From positions 186,001-250,000 of the forward strand of contig JAJDDK010000004.1 in the NCBI GenBank assembly GCA_029260345.1: a stretch of DNA of 64,000 bases. The letters are read 5' to 3'. The notes beneath the pieces were generated by a model, which had not been told where the DNA came from, searched no databases, and saw nothing but the letters and a program-made list of their open reading frames with translations. The translations under genes were made by a program, and so were the position numbers. Numbering within the stretch: position 1 is the first letter of the stretch; every line of letters starts with the position of its first letter. Source of the DNA: Phycisphaerales bacterium. Lineage in GTDB: Bacteria > Planctomycetota > Phycisphaerae > Phycisphaerales > UBA1924. Of this stretch, positions 54,524 through 63,626 are shown in pieces.

Positions 54524-55375
54524 ATGGAGCCCGCAACGAGGGTGGACAACCGCATCGCAACAGCACGAACAGACACCGCTTCGCTTGACGAAGCGGATCG
54601 AGCGCTGCTCAGCGTGCGCGCGGTGCTGGCGCGGCGACTCGCAACGTCCCGCGCTCGCAAACTCGTCGCCATCGGCGTCATCGCGGCGACGTGTCTGGCG
54701 TCCGCCGCCATGACCTTCGTCGTCGTGGCGCTGCTGCTGGCGCGGGAATCGCCGTCGTGGTGGCGCACTGTTGATGCCGAGAATCCCCGCGTGATCGAAC
54801 TGGCTGAGCGCGTCGAACGTGCCGTGGTCAGCTCCATGCATCGCGCACGCCCGATCGGCGAGCCGTGGACCGTCGCCGTCACCGCGCCGCAAGCGAATGC
54901 ATGGCTCAACGTGAAGCTGCCGCGCTGGGTGCACAGCCGCAACGCGCAATGGCCGGATCAGATCGGGCAAGTGCAAACGCACTTTGGCGACGGCCGAATC
55001 TCCGTTGGGGTGCGCATCGGTTCGAATGAAGAAGATCAGATCGTCGCCGCGACCGTGAACCCGGATCTGCACGACGACGGCGGCTTGTGGCTCAAACAGC
55101 CCTCCACCAACGCCGGTCGCCTCGACATTCCGGCCGGATGGACCATCGCGCGTTTGCAGTCATGGCTGCCGCCAGAGATTCGCGAGCGCGAAATGACGGC
55201 CCGTATGCTGGACGCCCTGCGCCAGCGCACGCCCGTACTGCCCTCCACGTACGTGGATCTGGAAGACGGCCGGCGCATTCGACTCGTCGGCCTGAGCATC
55301 GAGCGCGACAAACTCCTGCTCACGTGCGTCACGGAAATGCCAACGCGACCGGCGACCGCACAGGCCGATCGTTAG
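54524..55375 (+). CDS. Hypothetical membrane-anchored protein
   Basis: The 283-residue protein has one membrane helix near 45-70 (LVAIGVIAATCLASAAMTFVVVALLL). The N-terminus is short and cytoplasmic, and the C-terminal 210 residues are extracytoplasmic with an alpha/beta look. I do not recognise a family. Its stop overlaps the stop of dnaE, convergent, by 4 nt. A link to the ketosynthase pair is possible from the 26-nt spacing, but unproven. Confidence 0.7.
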   Translation: MEPATRVDNRIATARTDTASLDEADRALLSVRAVLARRLATSRARKLVAIGVIAATCLASAAMTFVVVALLLARESPSWWRTVDAENPRVIELAERVERAVVSSMHRARPIGEPWTVAVTAPQANAWLNVKLPRWVHSRNAQWPDQIGQVQTHFGDGRISVGVRIGSNEEDQIVAATVNPDLHDDGGLWLKQPSTNAGRLDIPAGWTIARLQSWLPPEIREREMTARMLDALRQRTPVLPSTYVDLEDGRRIRLVGLSIERDKLLLTCVTEMPTRPATAQADR

Positions 55376-58300
55376 CGTCGCTCACGCCCGTTGCTGCGGC
55401 GGCCGCGCCCGTTTCCATTTCGATCGGGGAGCGTCGGGGCGCCCGTGACGATGCGCACGCACCCGGCGCCCAATGTCTCGGTCATGCCTTCAATGAGCCG
55501 CGCGGTCGGGCGAACGCGCATGGACTGCCCCGCTTCAAGAACGACGCGCCGCCCGCTCAGTCGCAGCGACACCGTCACCGGAATCGGCTGGCCCTCGCTC
55601 GAACGATCGTGGAGCGCAAACGACTTCAGCCGCGAGCTGACATCCGAGAGCACTTGCACCGTCGAGCCATTCCATCGCGCATCATCAATATCAAGTTCAA
55701 TCGCGCGGGCCAGCGTCGCCTGCGCGGTTTCCATCGGAAGTATGCGCTCGATGATGACCTGCGAATCGCCGCGCGATTGATCAAGCCGCCCGATGAACAC
55801 CAGCGCCCGCTCCGCCTCAAGCATTGCTTCGTTCTGCGCGTACGCCTCAGGAAAGAGCACGCATTCAATGGAGCCGAGCCGGTCCTCGACCGTCACGATG
55901 CCCATCTTCTGCCCCGGGTTGCGCCCATTGCGCGTCACAATCGTGCGCACCCCTTGCACCAGCCCCGCGATGATGACCACCGCGTCCTGCTTCGCTTCCT
56001 TGACGGCTGTGGTTGAAACGGCGCCAAGCGTTGCGATGTCCTCCGCCCAGCGATCGAGCGGATGACTCGACACGTACATCCCGAGTGTTTCTTTCTCGTA
56101 CCCGAGCGCCTCAGTCATGTTCCACGTATCTGCTCGCACCAACGCCGGCGCCGGCGCATCCGCCTCCGCAGCGGCGCCCCCCTCCCCGCCAAACAACGCG
56201 GATTGACCCGCGGCCCGGTCCCGCGCCGCCGTCGCGCCCGCTGACACCGCAGACTCAATCGTCGCCACCATGCTGGCGCGATGCTCTGCGCCGTGCACCG
56301 TGTCGAACGCACCGCTCTTGATGAGCGCCTCAATCGTCGCGCGATTCACCGCGCCCGGCGGGATGCGCTCACAGAATTCGAACAGAGACCCATACGGCCC
56401 CGCCGCGCGACGTTCCTCGACAATCGCTTCAATCGCTTTCGTCGCCACACCCTTAATGGCGCGCAAACCAAATCGCACATGACCGTTCTCGGCCGTTCGC
56501 TCCTCGCCATCCTCGAACACGACAGTGAAGTCCGGATCCGAACGATTCACATCCGGCGGGCGCACTTCTACACCGATCTTGCCACTGACAAATGTCGTGC
56601 GCTTGCAGTCATCCAGATACGGCGCCCAGTCGGCCACCTTCTGCGCCTGACTTTCGAACGTCAGCACCGCCGCCATGTAATGGTTCGGGAAGTACGTCTT
56701 CAGGAACGCGGTCTGATACGCGACGATGGCGTACCCGGTTGAGTGACTCTTGTTAAAGCCGTATCCCGCGAATTTCAGAATCAGTTCGAAGAGATCTTCC
56801 GCTTTTTCCTTCGACAGCCCCTGCTTGACCGCGTTCTCAACGAACAGCGGACGGTTCGCATCAATGACCGACGCTTTCTTCTTGCTGATCGCCTTAATCA
56901 GCGCATACGCATCGCGCAGTTTGATGCCGCCCAATTCGTGGACGATCTGCATCACCTGTTCCTGATACACCATTACGCCATACGTCTCAGCCGTGTGCTT
57001 GTCCACGATCGGATGGACCTGCGGCGCCTCCTCCTGCCCGTGCTTGCGCCGGTTGTAATCCGGGATCAGATCCATCGGACCAGGACGGAACAGCGCGTTG
57101 GCCGCGATCAGATCCTCAAGACGGTCAGGCTTCATTTCCGACAGCAACCGGCGCATGCCGCCCGATTCAAACTGGAACACGCCCGTCGTATCGGCACGCT
57201 GGAAGAGCGCATACACGCGCGGATCGTCAAATTGCAATCGCTCAAGATCAAGCGGATCACCGACGCGATCCTCCGGCCACCCAAGCGCTGTGCGAATCGC
57301 TGCCTCATCCATCGACTTGCGCACCAGCTGCTTGCACCGTTCAATAATGCTCAGCGTGCGCAAGCCGAGAAAGTCCATTTTCAGCAGGCCGATCTTTTCA
57401 CACGTCGGTCCGTCCCACTGCGTGATGATGTCCTCAGCGCCCGGCGGCTTGTACAGCGGCACGATCTCATGCAATGGCCGCGTCGCAACGATCACGCCGG
57501 CGGCATGCACACTCGCGTGCCGCGCCTGACCCTCCAGCACGATCGCGTTGTCCACAAGCTGCCGAATGCGCGCCGCGGAGACCTGCTGCTCGACGGATAG
57601 CCCGTGATTCAATTTCTCCAGTGCCGCCGCGTCACCCTCGTACACGCTTCGAAACGCCGGGTCCTGCTCCAGCGCGCGCTCAAACGTGATGCCGAGCTGC
57701 TCCGGGATCATCTTCGCCAGGCGGTCCGCCACCGGCAGCGACACTTCCAGCACGCGCGACACATCGCGCACTGCTGCTCGCGCCTTCATCGTTCCAAACG
57801 TGATGATCTGCGCTACGTGACCGTACTTCTGGCGCACGTAGTTGATCACATCGGCGCGCCCGTCCTGGCACAGATCAATATCGATATCGGGGTATTCCGA
57901 ACGATCAGGATCAGTGAATCGTTCAAAGAGCAGTCCGTAGCGCACCGGGCATGCGTTGGAAAGGCCAAGCAGATACCCGACCATCGTGCCAACACCGGAG
58001 CCACGCGCGTTGGCCGGGATGCCGCGCTGGCGACCCCAGTTCACGAAATCCCACACAATCAGAAAGTACGGCGTGATTGACTTTTCAATGAGCACCGAGA
58101 GTTCACGATCAAGCCGCGCGCGAATGTCGAAGAGCCGCTTGCGCTCAATCTCATCACCGGGCTCTCGCGCGCCCGGCGCAAACGCTTCGCCATAGCGCCA
58201 CACCAGGCCCGCTTCGCACAACTCGCGCAGCGCCTGATCGCATTCCGCCTTCAATTCATCCTGTGTCGCGCCGCCCGCGCTAGGGTCAAACGGCTGCACC

Positions 58301-59331
58301 TCGTATCGATCGCAAAACTGCTTAAACCACTCGGTCAGATCAGAGCCGGGCGTGAATGACAGCGGTTCCTCCGGCCGCACCACGCGCACGACCGGCGCGT
58401 GATTGTCAAACGTCATGTCCACATTACAGCGGTCCGCAATGTCCACCGTGTGATCGCACGCCACGCGCCCGACATCGCCATAGTCGCCCTCGAAAATGTC
58501 CCGCATTTCCTGCGGCGATTTCACATACAAGTGCGGCGTGTACCGCATGCGGTTCTGTTCGCTCTTGAACTTCCCCGTCGAGATGCAGATCAGCGTGTCG
58601 TGCGCATCATGATCCTCTTCGCGCAGGAAGTGCGAGTCATTCGTCGCCACGAGTGGCAGATCAAGCTCCTCCGCAAGCCGAATCAAATGCGGGTTGATCG
58701 CGTTCTGCTCCGGCACATGGTGCTGAAGCTCAACAAAAAAGCGCGGCCCTGACTTGGTCGGCTTGAACACCTTGCGGTGCCATTTCGCCACATCCACCGC
58801 ACGCTCCCAGTGAAGCTCATCCTTCGACTTCTCGTATTCAACAAGGTGATGCGCCAGTTCACTGCCGAGGTGCCCGTTGATCGCAATCAATCCCTCGTGA
58901 TGCGCCTCAAGCAATTCCCGATCGATCCGCGGCTTGTAATAGAACCCCTCGAGATACGCGTCCGACGCGAGCTTCATCAGGTTCGCCCAACCGGCGTTGT
59001 TCTCGCACAACAGCACCAGGTGAAAACCGCCGTCCGCAACGCCGGTCGTGCGCCGGTCGTGCCGCGACGCCGGCGCGACGTACGCCTCACATCCGAGGAT
59101 GGGCTTCACGCCGCGCTTCTGGGCCTGCTGAAAGAACGACAGCGCCCCGAAGAGATTGCCGTGGTCCGTCACCGCGACCGCCGGCATGTCCAGGTCCGCG
59201 ACACGATTCACCAGTCGGTCAATGCGGTTGCCGCCGTCGAGCAGCGAATACTCCGTATGAAGGTGGAGATGGATGAATTGTCGCTCGCGCGGCAGGCCCG
59301 CTCCTACGACATCTTGTGCCTGATCTCCCAT
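55372..59331 (-). CDS. dnaE: DNA polymerase III alpha subunit (DnaE)
   Basis: DnaE is the replicative polymerase. This protein has 1319 residues (usual 1150-1200). The N-terminal PHP domain starts with FIHLHLHTEYSLLDGGNR. The polymerase active site PDIDIDLC is near residue 479. The palm, fingers, FRPGPMDLIP block near 760 and GYGFNKSHSTGYAIVAYQTAFLK near 855 follow. The OB domain is near 1130-1200 (VIIAGLVQGVRTIVTRNGRNPGQKMGIVTVED). The extra length lies mainly in the middle and in a C-terminal extension of about 100 residues. Its stop overlaps that of the gene at 54524 by 4 nt. Confidence 0.97.
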   Translation of the reverse strand: MGDQAQDVVGAGLPRERQFIHLHLHTEYSLLDGGNRIDRLVNRVADLDMPAVAVTDHGNLFGALSFFQQAQKRGVKPILGCEAYVAPASRHDRRTTGVADGGFHLVLLCENNAGWANLMKLASDAYLEGFYYKPRIDRELLEAHHEGLIAINGHLGSELAHHLVEYEKSKDELHWERAVDVAKWHRKVFKPTKSGPRFFVELQHHVPEQNAINPHLIRLAEELDLPLVATNDSHFLREEDHDAHDTLICISTGKFKSEQNRMRYTPHLYVKSPQEMRDIFEGDYGDVGRVACDHTVDIADRCNVDMTFDNHAPVVRVVRPEEPLSFTPGSDLTEWFKQFCDRYEVQPFDPSAGGATQDELKAECDQALRELCEAGLVWRYGEAFAPGAREPGDEIERKRLFDIRARLDRELSVLIEKSITPYFLIVWDFVNWGRQRGIPANARGSGVGTMVGYLLGLSNACPVRYGLLFERFTDPDRSEYPDIDIDLCQDGRADVINYVRQKYGHVAQIITFGTMKARAAVRDVSRVLEVSLPVADRLAKMIPEQLGITFERALEQDPAFRSVYEGDAAALEKLNHGLSVEQQVSAARIRQLVDNAIVLEGQARHASVHAAGVIVATRPLHEIVPLYKPPGAEDIITQWDGPTCEKIGLLKMDFLGLRTLSIIERCKQLVRKSMDEAAIRTALGWPEDRVGDPLDLERLQFDDPRVYALFQRADTTGVFQFESGGMRRLLSEMKPDRLEDLIAANALFRPGPMDLIPDYNRRKHGQEEAPQVHPIVDKHTAETYGVMVYQEQVMQIVHELGGIKLRDAYALIKAISKKKASVIDANRPLFVENAVKQGLSKEKAEDLFELILKFAGYGFNKSHSTGYAIVAYQTAFLKTYFPNHYMAAVLTFESQAQKVADWAPYLDDCKRTTFVSGKIGVEVRPPDVNRSDPDFTVVFEDGEERTAENGHVRFGLRAIKGVATKAIEAIVEERRAAGPYGSLFEFCERIPPGAVNRATIEALIKSGAFDTVHGAEHRASMVATIESAVSAGATAARDRAAGQSALFGGEGGAAAEADAPAPALVRADTWNMTEALGYEKETLGMYVSSHPLDRWAEDIATLGAVSTTAVKEAKQDAVVIIAGLVQGVRTIVTRNGRNPGQKMGIVTVEDRLGSIECVLFPEAYAQNEAMLEAERALVFIGRLDQSRGDSQVIIERILPMETAQATLARAIELDIDDARWNGSTVQVLSDVSSRLKSFALHDRSSEGQPIPVTVSLRLSGRRVVLEAGQSMRVRPTARLIEGMTETLGAGCVRIVTGAPTLPDRNGNGRGRRSNGRERR

Positions 59332-59455
59332 TCCATCTCCTCATCACGCCATCTGTAGGGCATTCACCAAGTGACGGAGTTTACCGCGCGCCCTCGGTTC
59401 AGTGGAATTAGCGACAACCAATCCAGAGAAATAGAGCGTGCTAGCATCCTCATAC

Positions 59456-59755
59456 ATGGCCCAACAGCGCCTCACCATCATTGAGACACGCACCGGCGAG
59501 GACGGCGAACCCGAAGTCGAGACGTTCTCCGTTCGCCCCGGGCCGATCGGCGCGGCGGTCTCGGTGATTCTCGGACTGCTCGCCCTGACCTTCGCGTTCT
59601 TCCTTCTTATCCCTTTGATGGTGATCGCCATTGCGCTGGTCATCGCGCTGATCCTGTTCTCCTGGATTCGATCCAAAGGAGCGCGACTTTTCGGACGCGG
59701 CGGCGGTGCTGGACGCCGCAACGTGCGCGTTGTCGGACCTGATCGCAGGTCGTAA
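59456..59755 (+). CDS. Small membrane protein (99 aa)
   Basis: ATG 59456 gives a polar N-terminus of about 30 residues, one long hydrophobic region (about 32-68, two closely spaced helices), then a basic Gly/Arg-rich tail. I do not recognise a family. It is divergent from dnaE. An in-frame start 18 nt upstream would add six residues. Confidence 0.65.
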   Translation: MAQQRLTIIETRTGEDGEPEVETFSVRPGPIGAAVSVILGLLALTFAFFLLIPLMVIAIALVIALILFSWIRSKGARLFGRGGGAGRRNVRVVGPDRRS

Positions 59756-59938
59756 CGACTTTGCGGGCGACACTCACGGCAAAAAATCTATTTCCTTGCG
59801 AGAAGGGCTGGCCTCTCTCCAGCCATGGGGCATGTTCCATGTGACCCCCACACGGGAGTTGTTTGAGGACAGCCAAGAACCAAGGTCGTCGAGAGCCCGC
59901 ACGTGATCGTCGGCCTTGACCAGAGGAGAGAGATCAAA

Positions 59939-60658
59939 ATGAAGACTCGCATTCTCGCGGCTTGCACGGCCGCCATCATCAGCACCGGATTCGCCAACGC
60001 CGACACCGTCGATCTGCGATTCGCCGGCACCGGCGCCGGACGCACCGTCACCGTTGAACACAACGGCAATTCGAAGCGCGTCTTCGCCGGACAACTTCTG
60101 CACGAATTTTCAAATGGAACGGGCGTCGGCACGCAGCTCTCCGGTCAAATGTTCACCTTCTGCTCTGAAATCACGCAATACGTGACCAGTTCGTCGCAGG
60201 AATACCGCGTCACCCCGCCCGAAGATATTTCCACGCCCGCGATGGGCGCCGACCGCGCCAACGCGCTTCGCAATCTGTACACCTTCGCCGCCGGTCAGGA
60301 AGCCGAAGCCGGCCTCGATGCGAACTTCTCCGCGGCATTTCAGCTTGCAGTTTGGGAAATCGTGTACGACTTCAACACGACTGAAGGCGCCAGCTCGATG
60401 AACATCGACGACGGCATGTTCGAAGCCACCAACATCAGCGACAACAGCACGATCGAAGCCGCCATCCGAGCCCACCTCGCGACCTTCTTCAACGCCGCAA
60501 TGGTTGAGGGCGGAAACAACCGTGTTCTTTACGGTCTGTGGAACGGCTCCAAGCAGGATCAGCTCATCGGCATGCCGAACATGGTCCCGTTGCCGGGCGC
60601 CGGGCTCATGGGCCTCGCAGGCCTGAGCGTGATCGCCTCACGCCGCCGCCGCGCCTAA
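59939..60658 (+). CDS. Secreted protein with PEP-CTERM-like sorting tail
   Basis: ATG 59939 follows AGAGGAG by 9 nt and opens a Sec signal peptide (AACTAAIISTGFANA). The mature protein contains FTFCSEITQYVTSSS near 75 and AAFQLAVWEIVYDF near 135, a pattern shared by PEP-CTERM surface proteins and loosely recalling thioester-type domains. It ends PLPGAGLMGLAGLSVIASRRRRA: P-x-PG, hydrophobic helix and RRRR, the same tail as in the genes at 33033 and 37649. Confidence 0.83.
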   Translation: MKTRILAACTAAIISTGFANADTVDLRFAGTGAGRTVTVEHNGNSKRVFAGQLLHEFSNGTGVGTQLSGQMFTFCSEITQYVTSSSQEYRVTPPEDISTPAMGADRANALRNLYTFAAGQEAEAGLDANFSAAFQLAVWEIVYDFNTTEGASSMNIDDGMFEATNISDNSTIEAAIRAHLATFFNAAMVEGGNNRVLYGLWNGSKQDQLIGMPNMVPLPGAGLMGLAGLSVIASRRRRA

Positions 60659-60687
60659 GTCCGCAATGCTCCACCACAACTTGAATC

Positions 60688-61584
60688 TCACTCCGGCTCG
60701 GAGACCCCTGCGTCTTCGAGCCATTTTTCGCGCAGCGACTTCGTGACTTCCCCCACCGCGCCGTCACCAATCGCCTTCGCTTCCAGCCGCGTGACCGGCA
60801 GCACGCCCCAGCTTGAGTTCGTCAGGAACACCTCGTCGGCATCGAGCACATCCTCCACCGTGACCAGGCGCCGGTCGCACCCGATGCCGGCGCGATTCGC
60901 AAGTTCAAGAATGGTCTCGCGCGCAATGCCGGGCAGCACCGGACTGCCGATGGCGCCACCCTCCTCTTCGCCGCGCGCCAGAGGCGTGATGAGCGACCCA
61001 TTCCGCACCGCAAACACATTGCTCACCGCGCCGCTGGCGACGTGATTCGTCACTTGCAGAAAGATGGACTCCCCCGCGCCTTTCGTCGCCGCATCCTGCA
61101 GTGCTCGAAGTCGCGGCCAGTAGTTCAGTGTCTTGTGCCCCGCAAACCGATCCAGCGGATTCACGCGATCATCCGCGATGGTCGCCAGCACACCCTTCTC
61201 AAACATTTCTTTCGGATACCGCGTTGCGGGCTGCGCCACGATCAGAATCATCGGATCCGCCGGCGATTCGCGATTCGATTCCAGCAGATTTAGGTCACCA
61301 CCGGTGATCGTCAGGCGTATCCGCGCAGTTTCCAGTTCGCACCTCGCCGCGACCGCCAGCACCGCTTGGGCCAGCGGCTCATGCCGCATCGATTGCGCCA
61401 GCCCAAGCGCCCGCGACGAGGAAATCAATCGCTGCAAGTGCTCGTCCAGCCGGTGCACGCGCCCGTCCGTAAACAGCATCGTCTCAAACAGACCAACCCC
61501 ATGCTGAAGGCCCGCATCAAACGCGCTGACGCGCGCCTCGCTTCGCTCAACAAAGGCTCCATTGATCCAGACAGCGCCGCTCAT
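60688..61584 (-). CDS. Class IV aminotransferase (PLP-dependent)
   Basis: The family includes branched-chain aminotransferase, D-amino acid aminotransferase and aminodeoxychorismate lyase. Seen here: GLQHGVGLFETMLFTDGRVHRLDEHL near residues 24-49, the catalytic Lys in AGHKTLNYWPR near 150, and EVFLTNSSWGVLPVT near 255. I cannot choose between substrates. ATG 61584 is preferred (a methionine seven residues earlier at 61605 is also possible). Confidence 0.9.
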   Translation of the reverse strand: MSGAVWINGAFVERSEARVSAFDAGLQHGVGLFETMLFTDGRVHRLDEHLQRLISSSRALGLAQSMRHEPLAQAVLAVAARCELETARIRLTITGGDLNLLESNRESPADPMILIVAQPATRYPKEMFEKGVLATIADDRVNPLDRFAGHKTLNYWPRLRALQDAATKGAGESIFLQVTNHVASGAVSNVFAVRNGSLITPLARGEEEGGAIGSPVLPGIARETILELANRAGIGCDRRLVTVEDVLDADEVFLTNSSWGVLPVTRLEAKAIGDGAVGEVTKSLREKWLEDAGVSEPE

Positions 61585-61680
61585 GAGGCTCGAACCGAGG
61601 GGCATGCGGCAATTGCAAATTCAAAAGACATCTGTGCTCGCTTTGAATGTTTCGAGGTCTTCTTCATGAATGACGGCATC

Positions 61681-62469
61681 TCAACTTGCCGCTTCCCCCG
61701 CCGCAGGAACCACCGCCAGCCACGCATTGAGTTTGAGCAGCCCCATGAACGCCGCCCAAAACGCCAGATGCAACATTGACACCATCGTCGCCACCGTGCG
61801 AGTCAGCGAGAACGTCCACCACACAATCAGGAAGTACAGCCCTAACCCCGCAACGGCGCCGATCAGGAATTTGAGCGAGTTCGCAAGTTCAAGGTTCCAC
61901 GACGCATGCCACGCAAACTCAACGACCGCGACCGCAAGCATCATCCTTCCCGCGGCGTGCTCGAAACGACCGAATCGTTCCTCCATCAGCAACGCCGTCA
62001 GCCAAACCGCCGCGACGCCCAGCCCCACAAACACCGGCGCAAACAGAAACGTCGCGACACCATGTCCAAACGGCCGGTGCGTCGCTTGCATTCCCGACAG
62101 CACCGCCGCAACGACAAAGAGTGTCAATGCGACGATCGCCGGCGCCTTCCAGCCGCCCCGGCCGGCGCGCACGAACTCGCGCGGCCCGATGTTCTCATCC
62201 ACCTCTACGGCGCCAACCTTGGTCTTGATGACCTTGTTCTGCACCTGGTCGTAGCCGCAGTGCATGCAGACGACGGCGTCTGCATTGGGCATCGGCTTGC
62301 CGCACTTGGGGCACCGGTCGTCCGGATCGCTTGCCGGAGGCTCGGACGGCGCGGCGTCAAGACCATAGGTGGAGTCGCCGGCGTTCAGCGATTCGGCCGC
62401 GCTCTCGGCGGGCGCCGTGTCGTGGTCGTTCTTGTTTTCACTGTGCGGTTCACTCACCGGCGCTGTCAT
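61681..62469 (-). CDS. Membrane protein with N-terminal zinc ribbon
   Basis: ATG 62469 has AAGG just upstream. The first 60 residues are acidic and low-complexity; a zinc ribbon CPKCGKPMPNADAVVCMHCG follows at about 53-72. The rest has about five hydrophobic helices between residues 108 and 255. I do not recognise a family; Cys4-ribbon membrane proteins are common in planctomycetes. Function unknown. Confidence 0.78.
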   Translation of the reverse strand: MTAPVSEPHSENKNDHDTAPAESAAESLNAGDSTYGLDAAPSEPPASDPDDRCPKCGKPMPNADAVVCMHCGYDQVQNKVIKTKVGAVEVDENIGPREFVRAGRGGWKAPAIVALTLFVVAAVLSGMQATHRPFGHGVATFLFAPVFVGLGVAAVWLTALLMEERFGRFEHAAGRMMLAVAVVEFAWHASWNLELANSLKFLIGAVAGLGLYFLIVWWTFSLTRTVATMVSMLHLAFWAAFMGLLKLNAWLAVVPAAGEAAS

Positions 62470-62582
62470 CCTTACGAAAATTGCTGAGCATTGCGGCCCG
62501 CGTGCCTCCAGAGAAAGCCTACGCTTGACGCCCATGCGATGCGAGCCCGTGTGCACGCCGCGCCCAGCCGGAGCCCTGACCG

Positions 62583-63626
62583 ATGAACTTCAGTCCCGAT
62601 GACATCATGTGCGCCGAAGACGGCCTCTTCGGCCTGCCGACCACGGTGGACGAAGCCGGCATTGTCGTCATTCCGGCGCCTTTCGACGGGACCACCACAT
62701 ACGGGACGGGCACCGCCGACGGCCCCCGCGCCATCGCGAAAGCGTCCGTCCAGATCGACCTCTTTGATCTTCAGTTTGGGCGCATTTACGACGTCGGCCT
62801 CGCCATGACCGAAGAAATCCCCGGCCTGCGCGACCTCTCCGATCGCGTGCGCGCCGTCGCCGCGCCAATCCTCGATCGCGGCATGGTGCGCCCCGAGGAC
62901 CGCGCTGACATCGCCACAACCAACGAATTGTGCGCCCAAGCCGAGCAGCTCGTCTTCGACGCGGTCACCGCGCAACTTCGCAACGGAAAAATGATCGGCA
63001 TGCTCGGCGGCGAACATTCCATGTCGCAAGGCGTCATCCGCGCGTGCCTCGATCACGAACGCGCCTCCGACCCGTCAGCCACGATCGGCATCCTTCAAAT
63101 CGATGCGCACATGGACCTTCATCCCGCGTACGCCGACATGGTGTACTCGCACGCATCCGTCATGCGCAATGCGCTGGAAATGATGGACGGTGTGTCGCGA
63201 CTCGTGCAGGTGGGCATTCGCGATGTCGCCGAGCGCGAAGTGGAGTACGCACGGGAGCAGTCGCCGCGCATCGCGACGTACTTCGATATTGATCTCTGGC
63301 GCCGACTTGATGACGGGACATCGTGGCGTGAGTTGTGCTACGAAATTGTCGAATCCCTGCCACAGCTTGTCTACATCACATTCGACATCGATGGACTGGA
63401 GCCAACGCAGTGCCCGCACACGGGAACGCCAGTCCCCGGCGGCTTGACCTTTAATCAGGCAAGTATGCTGCTTGAAACATTGGCGCAATCCGGGAAACGA
63501 CTTGTCGGCTTTGATCTTGTCGAAGTCGCGCCCGGACCCGCTGAAGCGCCGGAGTTTGACGCCAACGTCGGCTCGCGCATCCTCTTCAAACTGTGCGGCG
63601 TCGCGGCCGCATCGCTCCAGCGTTAA
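62583..63626 (+). CDS. Ureohydrolase family protein (agmatinase-like)
   Basis: Arginase/agmatinase enzymes hydrolyse the guanidino group using two Mn ions. This 347-residue protein carries the metal ligands in order: GGEHS near residue 142, DAHMD near 174, and FDIDGLEP near 265, where the usual FDIDGLDP has Asp in place of Glu. GTPVPGGL and the E in LVEVAPG complete the site. The substrate cannot be set from sequence; agmatine is the most likely by similarity to SpeB. Convergent with the partial hydrolase gene, with overlapping stops. Confidence 0.9.
   Translation: MNFSPDDIMCAEDGLFGLPTTVDEAGIVVIPAPFDGTTTYGTGTADGPRAIAKASVQIDLFDLQFGRIYDVGLAMTEEIPGLRDLSDRVRAVAAPILDRGMVRPEDRADIATTNELCAQAEQLVFDAVTAQLRNGKMIGMLGGEHSMSQGVIRACLDHERASDPSATIGILQIDAHMDLHPAYADMVYSHASVMRNALEMMDGVSRLVQVGIRDVAEREVEYAREQSPRIATYFDIDLWRRLDDGTSWRELCYEIVESLPQLVYITFDIDGLEPTQCPHTGTPVPGGLTFNQASMLLETLAQSGKRLVGFDLVEVAPGPAEAPEFDANVGSRILFKLCGVAAASLQR

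Noticed and set aside
59781-59825. Hairpin near 59806-59824 as a terminator
   Set aside because: Only a 6-bp stem with no T run; not enough to call.
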